This document shows positions 25,505 to 34,462 of a stretch of DNA of 60,839 nt, in pieces. Location of the stretch: assembly GCA_017461565.1 (NCBI GenBank), contig JAFTXQ010000012.1, positions 1 to 60,839 on the forward strand. The letters run 5' to 3'. Under the pieces are notes generated by a model. That model was given only the letters and a program-made list of their open reading frames with translations, had not been told where the DNA came from and searched no databases. Each line of letters begins with the position of its first letter. Position 1 is the stretch's first letter. The stretch is from Oscillospiraceae bacterium (GTDB lineage Bacteria; Bacillota; Clostridia; Oscillospirales; Ruminococcaceae). Both the position numbers and the translations under genes were made by a program.

Positions 25505-27835
25505 ATGAACAGACTGGATGATGTAAAATACAACTTTAAAAGCCTTTCGGTCCCCGGCGGCGGATTTGTAACAGGCTTTTTGTTCCACCATGCTCGCAGG
25601 GATATATTGTACTGTCGCACCGACATCGGCGGAATATACAGATTTGAGTTCGGCAATCGCAGATGGAAGTATCTCGGCGGCCGTTTTACTGAATACGACC
25701 ATCATCTGACCCAGCCGCTTTCGCTTGCTATAGATGAACAGCACCCCGACAAGCTTTACGCAATATGTGGAGACAGCAGAAAGGGAATTGCAGGCGGTAA
25801 GGCTTCACTGCTTATTTCAGACGACTGCGGCGACAGCTTTATCGAAAAGGCTGTTCCGTTCTGCTGCAACGGAAATTCCCCTGCACGCTCCTGTGCGGAA
25901 AGGCTCGCCTATAAAAACGGTCGTCTTTTCTTCGGCTCTAAGGGCGAGGGGCTCTGGTGCTCAGCCAACGAGGGCGACAGCTGGGAAAAGCTTTCGCTTT
26001 GCGAGGAAAACATCGTTTTTGTATATTTTCCTCACAACACCGGGATAATGATAGTTTCCTGCACCGGAGAGACCTCGGCCGAAGGCAGCAACAGAGGGCA
26101 CACACTGTACGTGAGCTACGATCTCGGAGCAAGCTTTGAAAAGCTTGCGACGCCTGACCCTCTTGGCGACAGCAGATGCTCTCATAACGGATTTGTTGCA
26201 GGTGGTGTCGCAGAAAGCGGCAGTAATGTCTACATAACATTCACACATTCGTTCATGGAAAACCGCTGGGGCGGATGGAACGACTTCGCCTGCGACAACG
26301 GTGGCGGCTTTGACGGCAGACTGTACCGCTATGTCATCACGAACGGCAGGTTAGCTTTTGACAAGGATATCACGCCTTTCATAGACAGCTTTTCCGACGG
26401 AAATGCAATGCGCAGGCTTCCGTTCGGTCTTGGAGGCGTCGACGCTGACGGAGATATCATAGCTGTATGCTCGATAGGCGGACACGGCGACGCTGTTTTT
26501 ATATCAAAGGACGGCGGAAGCTCATACACCACTATAACAAGCACCGATCTTGAACGCTTTTCTATCGATGTGCCTTACCTGAAGCCGCAGTATAACGGTG
26601 GCAGGATACCACTGCACTGGATGAGCTGTCTGCGCATTGATCCGTTCAACACCGACCTCGCTGTCATCAACACGGGAACAGGTGTTTTCGCACTTGAAGC
26701 GCTCACCTCCGATAAGCCTTATATATCCACGCTTTGCAACGGTATCGAAGAGACCGTTCACATGAATATCTACGGCATACCGAAAGGAAAGAACCATGTC
26801 ATCGATCTTGTAGGAGATCTTGGCGGCTTCGCTTTCAGCAAGCTTGACGAGCCTTGTGAAAACTCCTTTGCGGACGCTGACGGACATCGTTATATCACCT
26901 GCCTTAACGCAGACTATGTACAGTCAGCCCCCGACACCTTCATAGCCACAGCAAGAGGAAACTGGACAGGTCACACCCACGGGGGAGTCATCCTCACCCA
27001 TGACGGTGGCGACAATTTTTCACACATCGGGTATCCTAACAATATATCAGACAGGCTGGACGAAACGATACAGACGCTTAAGCGCCCCAACACCAACAGC
27101 GGATGGGCGGCGATCACTGCCGATGCAAGCGCTGTATTATGGACGCTGGCGCATCAGTGGGGTATGCTCCCCTGCTTTGCGGCAGTAAGATACGACATAG
27201 CATCGCAAAGCTTTTCAAAAATAAGGATATACGACTTATACGGAAAAGACATCTCCGACAGCGATGTGCATATAAAAATATTCACCGACCGTATAAGCAG
27301 CAGCCATGCCTACGGCTTTGGCGAGAACGGACAGCTGTATATCAGCACAGACGGCGGCAGTAGCTTCCGTCAGGCTTCGGTCAGCGGCGGGCTTCCTCTT
27401 TGCAGGATGTCGGGCATAGACGGCGCAAAGGGCTGCGAGATACGCTTTTTGCCGACGCAGGTGGGCGTATGCTATGCCGCACTTATCTCAAACGGTCTGT
27501 GGCGGCTGAAGTTCGGGGAAAACGCTGTAAGCGCAGAGCGCATCACAGGCAATGGCGATCTTGTAAAGACCGTCGGCTTTGGCAAGGGACTTTCCGAGGA
27601 TACGCCTGCGCTTTACATAAGCGGCAATATAATGGGCGAATATGGCTTCTGGAGAAGCTTTGACAGCGGCGAAAGCTGGGCGAAGATAAATACAGATACG
27701 CAGATGTACGGAAATATCGTCTCAATGGACGGAGATATGCGAAAAATGGGCAGAGTATATATCGCAACAGCCACGCACGGCGGACTTTACGGGGAACCCT
27801 ATGACAAGGAGAAACAGAATGGCACACACTTATGA
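25505..27835 (+). CDS. GH74-like seven-bladed propeller protein, no signal peptide
   Basis: 776 residues. The opening YNFKSLSVPGGGFVTGFLFH...LYCRTDIGGIYRFEF is the hallmark of GH74 xyloglucanases, including the first catalytic Asp in TDIGG. The mid-protein IDLVGDLGGFAFSK corresponds to the second catalytic Asp region (GD.GGF). Several Asp-box-like turns recur (SDDCGDSF, SANEGDSWEKL, SKDGGSSY, THDGGDNFS, STDGGSSF, SFDSGESW), as expected for twin beta-propellers. It begins MNRLDDVKYN with no signal peptide or lipobox, so it is probably cytoplasmic, acting on imported xyloglucan oligosaccharides if catalytic. The ribosome site is CGGAGAA. Its 3' end overlaps the MATE gene. Being a non-enzymatic sialidase-fold protein is the alternative. 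Confidence 0.75.
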   Translation: MNRLDDVKYNFKSLSVPGGGFVTGFLFHHARRDILYCRTDIGGIYRFEFGNRRWKYLGGRFTEYDHHLTQPLSLAIDEQHPDKLYAICGDSRKGIAGGKASLLISDDCGDSFIEKAVPFCCNGNSPARSCAERLAYKNGRLFFGSKGEGLWCSANEGDSWEKLSLCEENIVFVYFPHNTGIMIVSCTGETSAEGSNRGHTLYVSYDLGASFEKLATPDPLGDSRCSHNGFVAGGVAESGSNVYITFTHSFMENRWGGWNDFACDNGGGFDGRLYRYVITNGRLAFDKDITPFIDSFSDGNAMRRLPFGLGGVDADGDIIAVCSIGGHGDAVFISKDGGSSYTTITSTDLERFSIDVPYLKPQYNGGRIPLHWMSCLRIDPFNTDLAVINTGTGVFALEALTSDKPYISTLCNGIEETVHMNIYGIPKGKNHVIDLVGDLGGFAFSKLDEPCENSFADADGHRYITCLNADYVQSAPDTFIATARGNWTGHTHGGVILTHDGGDNFSHIGYPNNISDRLDETIQTLKRPNTNSGWAAITADASAVLWTLAHQWGMLPCFAAVRYDIASQSFSKIRIYDLYGKDISDSDVHIKIFTDRISSSHAYGFGENGQLYISTDGGSSFRQASVSGGLPLCRMSGIDGAKGCEIRFLPTQVGVCYAALISNGLWRLKFGENAVSAERITGNGDLVKTVGFGKGLSEDTPALYISGNIMGEYGFWRSFDSGESWAKINTDTQMYGNIVSMDGDMRKMGRVYIATATHGGLYGEPYDKEKQNGTHL

Positions 27836-29156
27836 TCTGACAAACGGGAAAATATCACGGATCGTATTGTCATTTTATTTTCCCATGCTCTTCACAAATC
27901 TGCTCCAGCAGATATATACCATTGCAGATACTGCGATAGTCGGCAAGGGTCTTGGTGACAATGCCGTTGCCGCAGTAGGTAATATGGGTTCTCTCACATT
28001 CCTCATCGTTGGATTTTCCGTGGGACTCACCAATGGCTTTTCGGTATCGGTAGCGCAGAGCTATGGAAGAAAAGATATGGATGAGCTAAAAAAATGTATA
28101 GCTTCATCAATAGTTCTTGCAGGTTTCATCACCGCCGCGCTGACAGCATTGAGCATAATATTCCTCGATGAGCTTCTGCTGATCCTGGATACGTCGGAAG
28201 ACATTATGAGCGACAGCCTGCTGTACGGATACATCATATTCGGCGGACTTATATGTACTATATTCTACAATATGTGTGCCGCCATCCTCAGGGCGCTGGG
28301 AGACAGCAAAACGCCCCTTATCGCAATCATAGTGTCATCAGTGGCAAATGTCGTACTTAACTGCGTCACCATCTTCCTTATGGATATGGGCGTTGACGGC
28401 CCCGCCTATGCAACGATAATATCACAGCTGATATCTGCGCTGATATGCTTCGCACGTCTAAGGAAAATAGAAATCATAAAGCTTTGCAGAAACGATTTTT
28501 CAGCGGACATCGGTATGTACTGGGAGCTGATAAAAAACGGAATCGCAATGGCGCTGATGAACTCTGTTACAGCTGTCGGAAGTATGGTGGTACAGTTCTT
28601 TGTAAACGGACTGGGGCTTGCCTATACCTCGGCATTTTCGGTGTGCATGAGATATCTCAACCTGTTCATCGACCCCGCCTGCACAGCGGGATTCACAATG
28701 TCGGCATTTACCAGCCAGAACTACGGTGCGGAAAAATACGGCCGCATCAGAGAAGGACTGCGTGTTTGTCTGATGATAGCGTTCGTCTTCTATGTCGTTT
28801 GCGGAACGGTCCTGGTATTCTTCCCCGAAACGATAGCAGGCTTTATGCTCAACGAGGCAGATACTATCGCACTCGCAGCAGAATACCTGCCGCCATGCGG
28901 AATAATGCTGTTTGCTGTGGATTTCCTGTTCGTTTTCAGGAGCGGAGTACAGGGAATGGGATATCCGCTGGTGCCGATGCTGTCAGGAGTCGCCGAAATG
29001 GTCATGCGCATTTCGATAGTATCGCTTTTTGTAGGCAGCATGGGGTTCGTTGCTACTGCTTATGCAGGTATAGCGGCATGGATCGCCGCCCTGCTGATGA
29101 ATATGGCAGCGTTTTATTTCATCCTCGGCAAAAAGCAGAAGCAAGCCGGGCTGTAA
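27819..29156 (+). CDS. MATE family transporter coupled to the GH74-like gene
   Basis: 445 residues, about 12 membrane segments. ATG 27819 is preferred: AAGGAG ends 7 nt upstream. The first 17 bp overlap the GH74-like gene, implying coupled translation. Signatures: FYFPMLFTNLLQQIYTIADTAIVGKGLG, GLTNGFSVSVAQSYGRKD, ILRALGDSKTPL, and FTSQNYGAEKYGRIREGL in the second half. Its sequence is clearly distinct from the MATE at 23861, so this is not a recent duplication. A substrate linked to glycan metabolism is suggested only by context. Confidence 0.92.
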   Translation: MAHTYDLTNGKISRIVLSFYFPMLFTNLLQQIYTIADTAIVGKGLGDNAVAAVGNMGSLTFLIVGFSVGLTNGFSVSVAQSYGRKDMDELKKCIASSIVLAGFITAALTALSIIFLDELLLILDTSEDIMSDSLLYGYIIFGGLICTIFYNMCAAILRALGDSKTPLIAIIVSSVANVVLNCVTIFLMDMGVDGPAYATIISQLISALICFARLRKIEIIKLCRNDFSADIGMYWELIKNGIAMALMNSVTAVGSMVVQFFVNGLGLAYTSAFSVCMRYLNLFIDPACTAGFTMSAFTSQNYGAEKYGRIREGLRVCLMIAFVFYVVCGTVLVFFPETIAGFMLNEADTIALAAEYLPPCGIMLFAVDFLFVFRSGVQGMGYPLVPMLSGVAEMVMRISIVSLFVGSMGFVATAYAGIAAWIAALLMNMAAFYFILGKKQKQAGL

Positions 29157-29193
29157 AATCACTTCGCAATATGATCTAGCCACAGATGCAAAA

Positions 29194-29221
29194 ACGCCCG
29201 CAGACTTGCACCTGCGGGCGT
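29194..29221. terminator. Bidirectional terminator between MATE and glf
   Basis: 10-bp perfect arms ACGCCCGCAG / CTGCGGGCGT; on the minus strand it is followed by TTTTTGC, so it serves glf especially well. Confidence 0.85.
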
Positions 29222-29249
29222 AATTTATGATAACATGACAAATGGAGCA

Positions 29250-30353
29250 TTATTCTCCGAATTCAGCTGCAACACAATCAAGTGCTGCGGCGATCACCTT
29301 ATCCATATCGTAATACTTGTACTGACCGAGACGGCCGCCGAAGATGACATCGGTACGCTGCTTTGCCAGCTTCTCGTATTCCTGATAAAGCGAGTTGTTA
29401 CGCTCGTTATTGATCGGATAATAGGGTTCGTCGCCCTGCTTCCACTCGGAGGAGTATTCTCTTGAGATAACGGTCTTAGGCTGCTTGCCGAACTCAAAGT
29501 GCTTGTGCTCGATGATTCGGGTATAAGGAACCTCACGTTCTGTATAATTAACAACGGCATTTCCCTGATAGTTTTCAGTGTCCATGACCTCAGTCTCAAA
29601 ACGCACGCTGCGGTACTCGAGAACGCCAAGCTTATACTCAAAGAACTCGTCTATCTGTCCGGTAAATACAGTCTTTTCGGCGATATCAGGCTCCTGCTTT
29701 ATAAGCTCGAAATAATCCACGCCTGTGCGCACCTCAATACCGTCCAGCATCTTCTCGATGATAGGGGTGTAACCGCCTATCGGAATACCCTGATAGCGAT
29801 CGTTGAAGTAGTTGTTGTCGTATGTAAATCTTAAAGGCAGACGCTTGATGATGAAAGAAGGCAGCTCTGTGCAGCTTCTTGCCCACTGCTTCTCGGTATA
29901 TCCCTTTACAAGCTTTTCGTAAACATCTCTGCCCACAAGAGAAAGCGCCTGCTCCTCAAGGTTCTTAGGCTCGGAAATATCAAGCTCTGCGATCTGCTCA
30001 GCAATTTTCGCCTTAGCTTCTGACGGGGTTTTTATTCCCCACATCTTGCTGAAGGTGTTCATGTTGAAGGGCAGGTTGTAAAGCTCGTCCTTATATATAG
30101 CGACAGGAGAATTGATATAGTTGTTGAACTCCGCAAAGTTGTTGACATAATCCCATATTTTCTTATCAGATGTGTGGAAGATATGAGCACCATACTTATG
30201 CACGTTTATTCCTTCGATATTCTCACAATAGATATTGCCGCCGATGTGATCTCTTTTATCGATCACCAGACAAGTTTTTCCCCTCTTCCTGGCTTCATAC
30301 GCAAATACGCAGCCGAAAAGACCTGCGCCAACAATAAGATAGTCAAATTTCAT
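29250..30353 (-). CDS. glf: UDP-galactopyranose mutase
   Basis: 367 residues. The FAD enzyme interconverts UDP-galactopyranose and UDP-galactofuranose. The N-terminal dinucleotide fold is YLIVGAGLFGCVFAYEA, then DKRDHIGGNIY, HKYGAHIFHTSDKKIWDYV, NSPVAIYKDELYNLPFNMNTF, GYTEKQWARSCTELP and RYQGIPIGGYTPIIEKML, all diagnostic of Glf. Near the C-terminus VIFGGRLGQYKYYDMDKVI is the conserved FAD/active-site segment. The start is supported by AAGGAG. It is divergent from two GlfT2-like transferase genes, which would use its product. Confidence 0.97.
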   Translation of the reverse strand: MKFDYLIVGAGLFGCVFAYEARKRGKTCLVIDKRDHIGGNIYCENIEGINVHKYGAHIFHTSDKKIWDYVNNFAEFNNYINSPVAIYKDELYNLPFNMNTFSKMWGIKTPSEAKAKIAEQIAELDISEPKNLEEQALSLVGRDVYEKLVKGYTEKQWARSCTELPSFIIKRLPLRFTYDNNYFNDRYQGIPIGGYTPIIEKMLDGIEVRTGVDYFELIKQEPDIAEKTVFTGQIDEFFEYKLGVLEYRSVRFETEVMDTENYQGNAVVNYTEREVPYTRIIEHKHFEFGKQPKTVISREYSSEWKQGDEPYYPINNERNNSLYQEYEKLAKQRTDVIFGGRLGQYKYYDMDKVIAAALDCVAAEFGE

Positions 30354-30413
30354 ATCTATACTCCTTGATCAATAATTTGATTTTTGCTGTTCCGTACAGC
30401 ACTGATCATATTC

Positions 30414-30442
30414 ATTATATCTCAATACAGCAATTTTGTCAA
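30414..30442 (-). promoter_or_regulatory. Consensus promoter of glf
   Basis: TTGACA (30442-30437), 17 bp, TATAAT (30419-30414) on the minus strand, about 60 bp before the start. Confidence 0.85.
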
Positions 30443-30507
30443 TCCTTGCAGCTGTATGCAAACGCACACTCCGAAGTCACCGGATGTCAGCGCAAGCCTT
30501 TTGGCTA

Positions 30508-30536
30508 TTGACAACGACCTGCGTTGGATGTATAAT
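30508..30536 (+). promoter_or_regulatory. Consensus promoter of first GlfT2-like gene
   Basis: TTGACA, 17 bp, TATAATTATT, giving a leader of about 150 nt. The block CTATTGACA...TATAATTATT is shared with the promoter at 32528. The 340-bp gap 30354-30693 otherwise holds only the divergent glf promoter. Confidence 0.85.
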
Positions 30537-30693
30537 TATTAATTAGTATCATAACGATATGTAACTATACTTTACAGATCGCATAAAAAACGATTTGCCT
30601 CTTTTGATTTCGGATCAGACAATGATCTTCGCTCCAAAGTCAACTGAGCATAATTGGCACAAAAACGACACAGCTCTCAGAGGAGGTGTAACC

Positions 30694-32412
30694 ATGGTAT
30701 TGCAGCAGCTGTTATTTCCCGAAAAAGATATAGGATGCCCGTCGATGTATATCAGAGGTGGAAAAATAAACGGCAGCATTTTATCGATCGGCAAACAGGA
30801 AGCCCTTTCCTTTGATACCTACTTCAACAGCTTTTCTTACACAAAATACCGTGATCACACTATCGTGGATACCGTGGAATTCACATTGAACTTCAGCGGC
30901 AGCATAACGCTCAGTCTATGCGTCTATAACGGCGAAGAACATACGATATGCAAAACATCCTCATCTGACGGAACGGTAGCCTTACAGGTGCAGCTTTCCG
31001 CACTGCCGGCAGACGGCTTTCTTTACCCCGTGATAACAGCAGATGCACCAACAGAAATATACAGCGGCACATATTCGGCAAATTGTACTCCGCACGATAT
31101 AAATGTCTGTGCAGCTATCTGCACGTTCCGCAGAGAAGAGTATGTGCTGGATAACATCAAAAAACTGAAAGCCTATAACTTCAGCTATATCAACAGAGTA
31201 TTCGTAATAGACAACGGACGGACGCTTGACAAAGAAAAGCTGTCGGACGGGATCGTGCAGATCATACCCAACAAGAATTACGGAGGAAGCGGAGGGTTCA
31301 CAAGGGGCCTTATTGAAGGCTTTGACGGCGGTTATTCACATATAATCCTGATGGACGACGATATACGCTTCCATCCTCAGACGTTGGAACGGATGACCGT
31401 ATTTATGTCGCTGCTGACCGAACGTGATAAGGACAGCTGGTTCAGCGCCGCTATGCTGCCCATTTCACAGGAAGCCCCATATATCCAGTATGAAATGGGA
31501 GCAAGCTGGACTGGCAGATTGATAAAAAACAGCAAAAACGGTGCGGATGTCAGAAAACGTTCCGTACTGCTGGACAACCTGAACAATCCTGATATACAGT
31601 ACGGCGCCTGGTGGTGTCTGTGTATGCCATTGACAATAGTGGAACATAATGGTCTGCCTTATCCGTTCTTTATAAAATTCGACGATGTGGAATACGGACT
31701 GCGCAAGCCCGATGGCACCAAAGTCATCACTGCCAACGGTATAGCAGTATATCACGAAGCATTTGATAAAAAGCTGAGCATGATGCTTGAGTATTATATG
31801 CTACGCAATGAGCTTACAGTAAATGCGATATACGGTTACGGTGTTTTTACCGCACTGCGTATATTCATCTATGAGGCAGGCAAGAACCTGATACTTTACA
31901 GGTATGATAATATGCCGATAGTCCTCCGTGCGGTAAAGGATTTCCTGAAGGGCGTCGATTTCTTTAAGGAATGTGACGAGGAGCAGCTCAATGCCATGCT
32001 GATAAGGAGCGCTCCTACACTCAGCGCATTGCATGATATTCCCGGCTGGAGCGAAGCGCTTCGCTGCGACGACCATCTGCCCAGCAAAAAGCTTACCGCA
32101 GCTACACTGCTCACCCTGGGCGGACATCTGATACCTGCCTTTATGCTGAAAAAAGAAATATGTGCTTTCCCCCTTTCACGCTGCGGAGTAAACGAATGCT
32201 TCGGGAAAAGGGCTGTAATACAGTATCAGCTTGACGGAAGCACAGGTATTCTGACACAACGGAGCTTTCTCAAATTCCTGAAATACGGATTTGCAACGCT
32301 GTCATGTGCAATAATGCTGCTTTTCGGCTTCGGACGCATGAAAAAACAATATGCAGCAAGAAAACATGAATTAACAGAAATGTCATTCTGGCGAAAGCAC
32401 CTGGGGATATAG
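30694..32412 (+). CDS. GlfT2-like galactofuranosyltransferase, paralog 1
   Basis: 572 residues. The start is ATG 30694 behind GAGGAGGTG; it matches the start of the downstream paralog (VLQQLLFP / IIQNLLFP). Residues 1 to about 155 form the N-terminal beta domain of GlfT2 proteins. The GT-A domain then shows ICTFRREEYVLDNIKKL, IPNKNYGGSGGFTRGLIE, the metal-binding LMDDDIRF, WWCLCMP, and FIKFDDVEYGLR followed by VYHEAFD (catalytic Asp and metal His). A hydrophobic segment (ATLSCAIMLLFGF) near the C-terminus may anchor it to the membrane. It would add galactofuranose from UDP-Galf to a surface glycan; the acceptor is unknown. Confidence 0.88.
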   Translation: MVLQQLLFPEKDIGCPSMYIRGGKINGSILSIGKQEALSFDTYFNSFSYTKYRDHTIVDTVEFTLNFSGSITLSLCVYNGEEHTICKTSSSDGTVALQVQLSALPADGFLYPVITADAPTEIYSGTYSANCTPHDINVCAAICTFRREEYVLDNIKKLKAYNFSYINRVFVIDNGRTLDKEKLSDGIVQIIPNKNYGGSGGFTRGLIEGFDGGYSHIILMDDDIRFHPQTLERMTVFMSLLTERDKDSWFSAAMLPISQEAPYIQYEMGASWTGRLIKNSKNGADVRKRSVLLDNLNNPDIQYGAWWCLCMPLTIVEHNGLPYPFFIKFDDVEYGLRKPDGTKVITANGIAVYHEAFDKKLSMMLEYYMLRNELTVNAIYGYGVFTALRIFIYEAGKNLILYRYDNMPIVLRAVKDFLKGVDFFKECDEEQLNAMLIRSAPTLSALHDIPGWSEALRCDDHLPSKKLTAATLLTLGGHLIPAFMLKKEICAFPLSRCGVNECFGKRAVIQYQLDGSTGILTQRSFLKFLKYGFATLSCAIMLLFGFGRMKKQYAARKHELTEMSFWRKHLGI

Positions 32413-32527
32413 TCCTTTTTTGAGACAAATTCCCACCGCCGAATAAACCACGTCTTTTTTACATTGTTTTTGATAATTTGTTTTATACAACACGTTTTTG
32501 CCAAGGCAATTCTTATTATGTCAACTA

Positions 32528-32556
32528 TTGACAAACTCCGACAAAAGGAGTATAAT
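32528..32556 (+). promoter_or_regulatory. Consensus promoter of second GlfT2-like gene
   Basis: TTGACA, 17 bp, TATAATTATT, 44 bp before the start. The two paralogs therefore have separate promoters. Confidence 0.85.
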
Positions 32557-32599
32557 TATTTCCGGTATATAAAGTAATATTTGCGGAGGACAATCATCT

Positions 32600-34411
32600 A
32601 TGATAATACAAAATCTGCTGTTCCCATCCTTTGAGACCTGCATGGAACAGGAAATGTATTTCAGGCTTGCTGAAGAAACTGAATTTTTCCCTGACGAAAA
32701 GATAATTACTTTCACAGAGGACGGATACGCTTATTTTGATACATACTTCAACAGCCTTTCGATTGAAAAATGGACAAAATACACCAACGTCAAGAACGTT
32801 TCTCTTTCAATAGCTTTCTCAGGCCGCTTCACCATAAAGGTAGTAAGAAAAGAGAAGCTTATGGATAGGATCGCAGTAGAGATACTGCACGAAGAGATCA
32901 TCTCCACCGAAGAAGGAGAAAAAGGAACCTTTTCTTTTGAGACAGATATCACAAATATGCGTGGCATGCTCTGCTTTGAGCTGTTTGCCCTTGAAGACGG
33001 CTCCGAATATTATGGCGGAAGCTATAATACCGATATCCCCGACAGCGATCTCAACAAGGTAAAGCTCGCTATCGACATCTGCACATATCGCCGTGAACAG
33101 TTCGTTGAAAACAACCTGAAGCTTATCAGCAGCAGTTTCCTTAACAACAATGATTCGTTCCTTAAGGACAAGCTTGAGGTGTTCATTTCCGATAACGCCA
33201 AAACGCTGGATATAGACAGACTGTCTGACACTAACATACATATCGTTCAGAACAAGAATGCAGGCGGCGCAGGCGGATTTACAAGAGGAATGATCGAGAT
33301 CTTCAATGCTAAAGAAAAGCTCGGTATCACTCATATACTTGTAATGGACGACGATATCGTTATCGAGCCCGAGTCGATATATCGCACCTGCGTTATGTTT
33401 GCCCTTGCAAAGGAAGCATATAAAGACGCCTTTATCGGCGGTGCTATGCTGCGCCTTGATGACCGCTACCGTCAGACCGAATCCGGAGCGACATGGAACA
33501 GCGGTTATCTTGTATCTCTCAAGGGTGGACTGGATCTGCGCACTATGGATGCCTGCCTGTTCAACGAGATAGAGGAAACCCCTCAGTTCAATGCCTGGTG
33601 GTATTGTGCATTCCCCGTAGATGTGGTCACCGAAAGCAATCTGCCTATGCCCATCTTCATCCGTGGCGATGATGTTGAATACGGACTGCGCAATATGAAG
33701 CACCTGATCCTTATGAACGGCATCTGCGTATGGCATGAGCCTTTCGAGAACAAGTATTCATCCTTCCTCAGCTACTACATTCTCAGAAACCGCCTTATTG
33801 ACAACTCTCTTCACAATATGACTATTCCTGTCAAGGAATTCCTTCGCCTGATGTATTGCTCCGTTCACGATGAAGTCCGCCTTTATCGTTACAAGAACGC
33901 ACATCTGCTCATGCAGGGCGTTGAGGACTTCCTGAAGGGCGTTGACTGGCTCAAGCAGCAGGACGGCGAAAAGCTTCACCAGCAGATCATGCAACAGGGC
34001 TACAAGATGCAGTATATCGAGGATATCGAGCCAAGAGTGACATTCGTTTATCCGCTTTATGAGCAGTCGCTCAGAGACGGTCCCGACACCTCTCTCAAAG
34101 CAAGAATAGTTAACAAGCTGACAACAAATGCACACTGCTTATCGGCAAAAAGAGGATATAATATCGTACCTACTGTGGGCGCACAGCAGACCTCAGTACG
34201 CCGTACCGATCTTATCCTTAACTATGATTTCAGCAGCCGCAAGGGATTTTTAACACCAAGAGATCCCAAAGAAGCAAAGGTGTGCCTCAAGAGACTGGCA
34301 AAGCTCAACAAGCTGGTTAAAAAGAATTACTATAAAGCTATCAAAGACTATGCCGAAAACTCATCGGAGCTCAGATCTCTTGATTATTGGAAGAGATATC
34401 TCGACATCTGA
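32600..34411 (+). CDS. GlfT2-like galactofuranosyltransferase, paralog 2
   Basis: 603 residues, same architecture as the upstream paralog: beta domain to about residue 155, then ICTYRREQFVENNLKLI, VQNKNAGGAGGFTRGMIE, VMDDDIVIEP, WWYCAFPVDVV, FIRGDDVEYGLRN and VWHEPFENKYSSF. A helical C-terminal region ends YWKRYLDI, like WRKHLGI in paralog 1, but there is no hydrophobic anchor here. The two differ widely in sequence. As with mycobacterial GlfT1/GlfT2, one may start and the other extend a galactofuran chain (inference). The ribosome site is GGAGGA. Confidence 0.9.
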   Translation: MIIQNLLFPSFETCMEQEMYFRLAEETEFFPDEKIITFTEDGYAYFDTYFNSLSIEKWTKYTNVKNVSLSIAFSGRFTIKVVRKEKLMDRIAVEILHEEIISTEEGEKGTFSFETDITNMRGMLCFELFALEDGSEYYGGSYNTDIPDSDLNKVKLAIDICTYRREQFVENNLKLISSSFLNNNDSFLKDKLEVFISDNAKTLDIDRLSDTNIHIVQNKNAGGAGGFTRGMIEIFNAKEKLGITHILVMDDDIVIEPESIYRTCVMFALAKEAYKDAFIGGAMLRLDDRYRQTESGATWNSGYLVSLKGGLDLRTMDACLFNEIEETPQFNAWWYCAFPVDVVTESNLPMPIFIRGDDVEYGLRNMKHLILMNGICVWHEPFENKYSSFLSYYILRNRLIDNSLHNMTIPVKEFLRLMYCSVHDEVRLYRYKNAHLLMQGVEDFLKGVDWLKQQDGEKLHQQIMQQGYKMQYIEDIEPRVTFVYPLYEQSLRDGPDTSLKARIVNKLTTNAHCLSAKRGYNIVPTVGAQQTSVRRTDLILNYDFSSRKGFLTPRDPKEAKVCLKRLAKLNKLVKKNYYKAIKDYAENSSELRSLDYWKRYLDI

Positions 34412-34424
34412 TAAATCTCATACA

Positions 34425-34454
34425 AAATCCCCCCGAAAGCTTTCGGGGGGATTT
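34425..34454. terminator. Strong bidirectional terminator
   Basis: Perfect 15-bp inverted repeat, AAATCCCCCCGAAAG followed by its complement, with A/T flanks, between convergent genes. Confidence 0.9.
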
Positions 34455-34462
34455 ATTATGTA

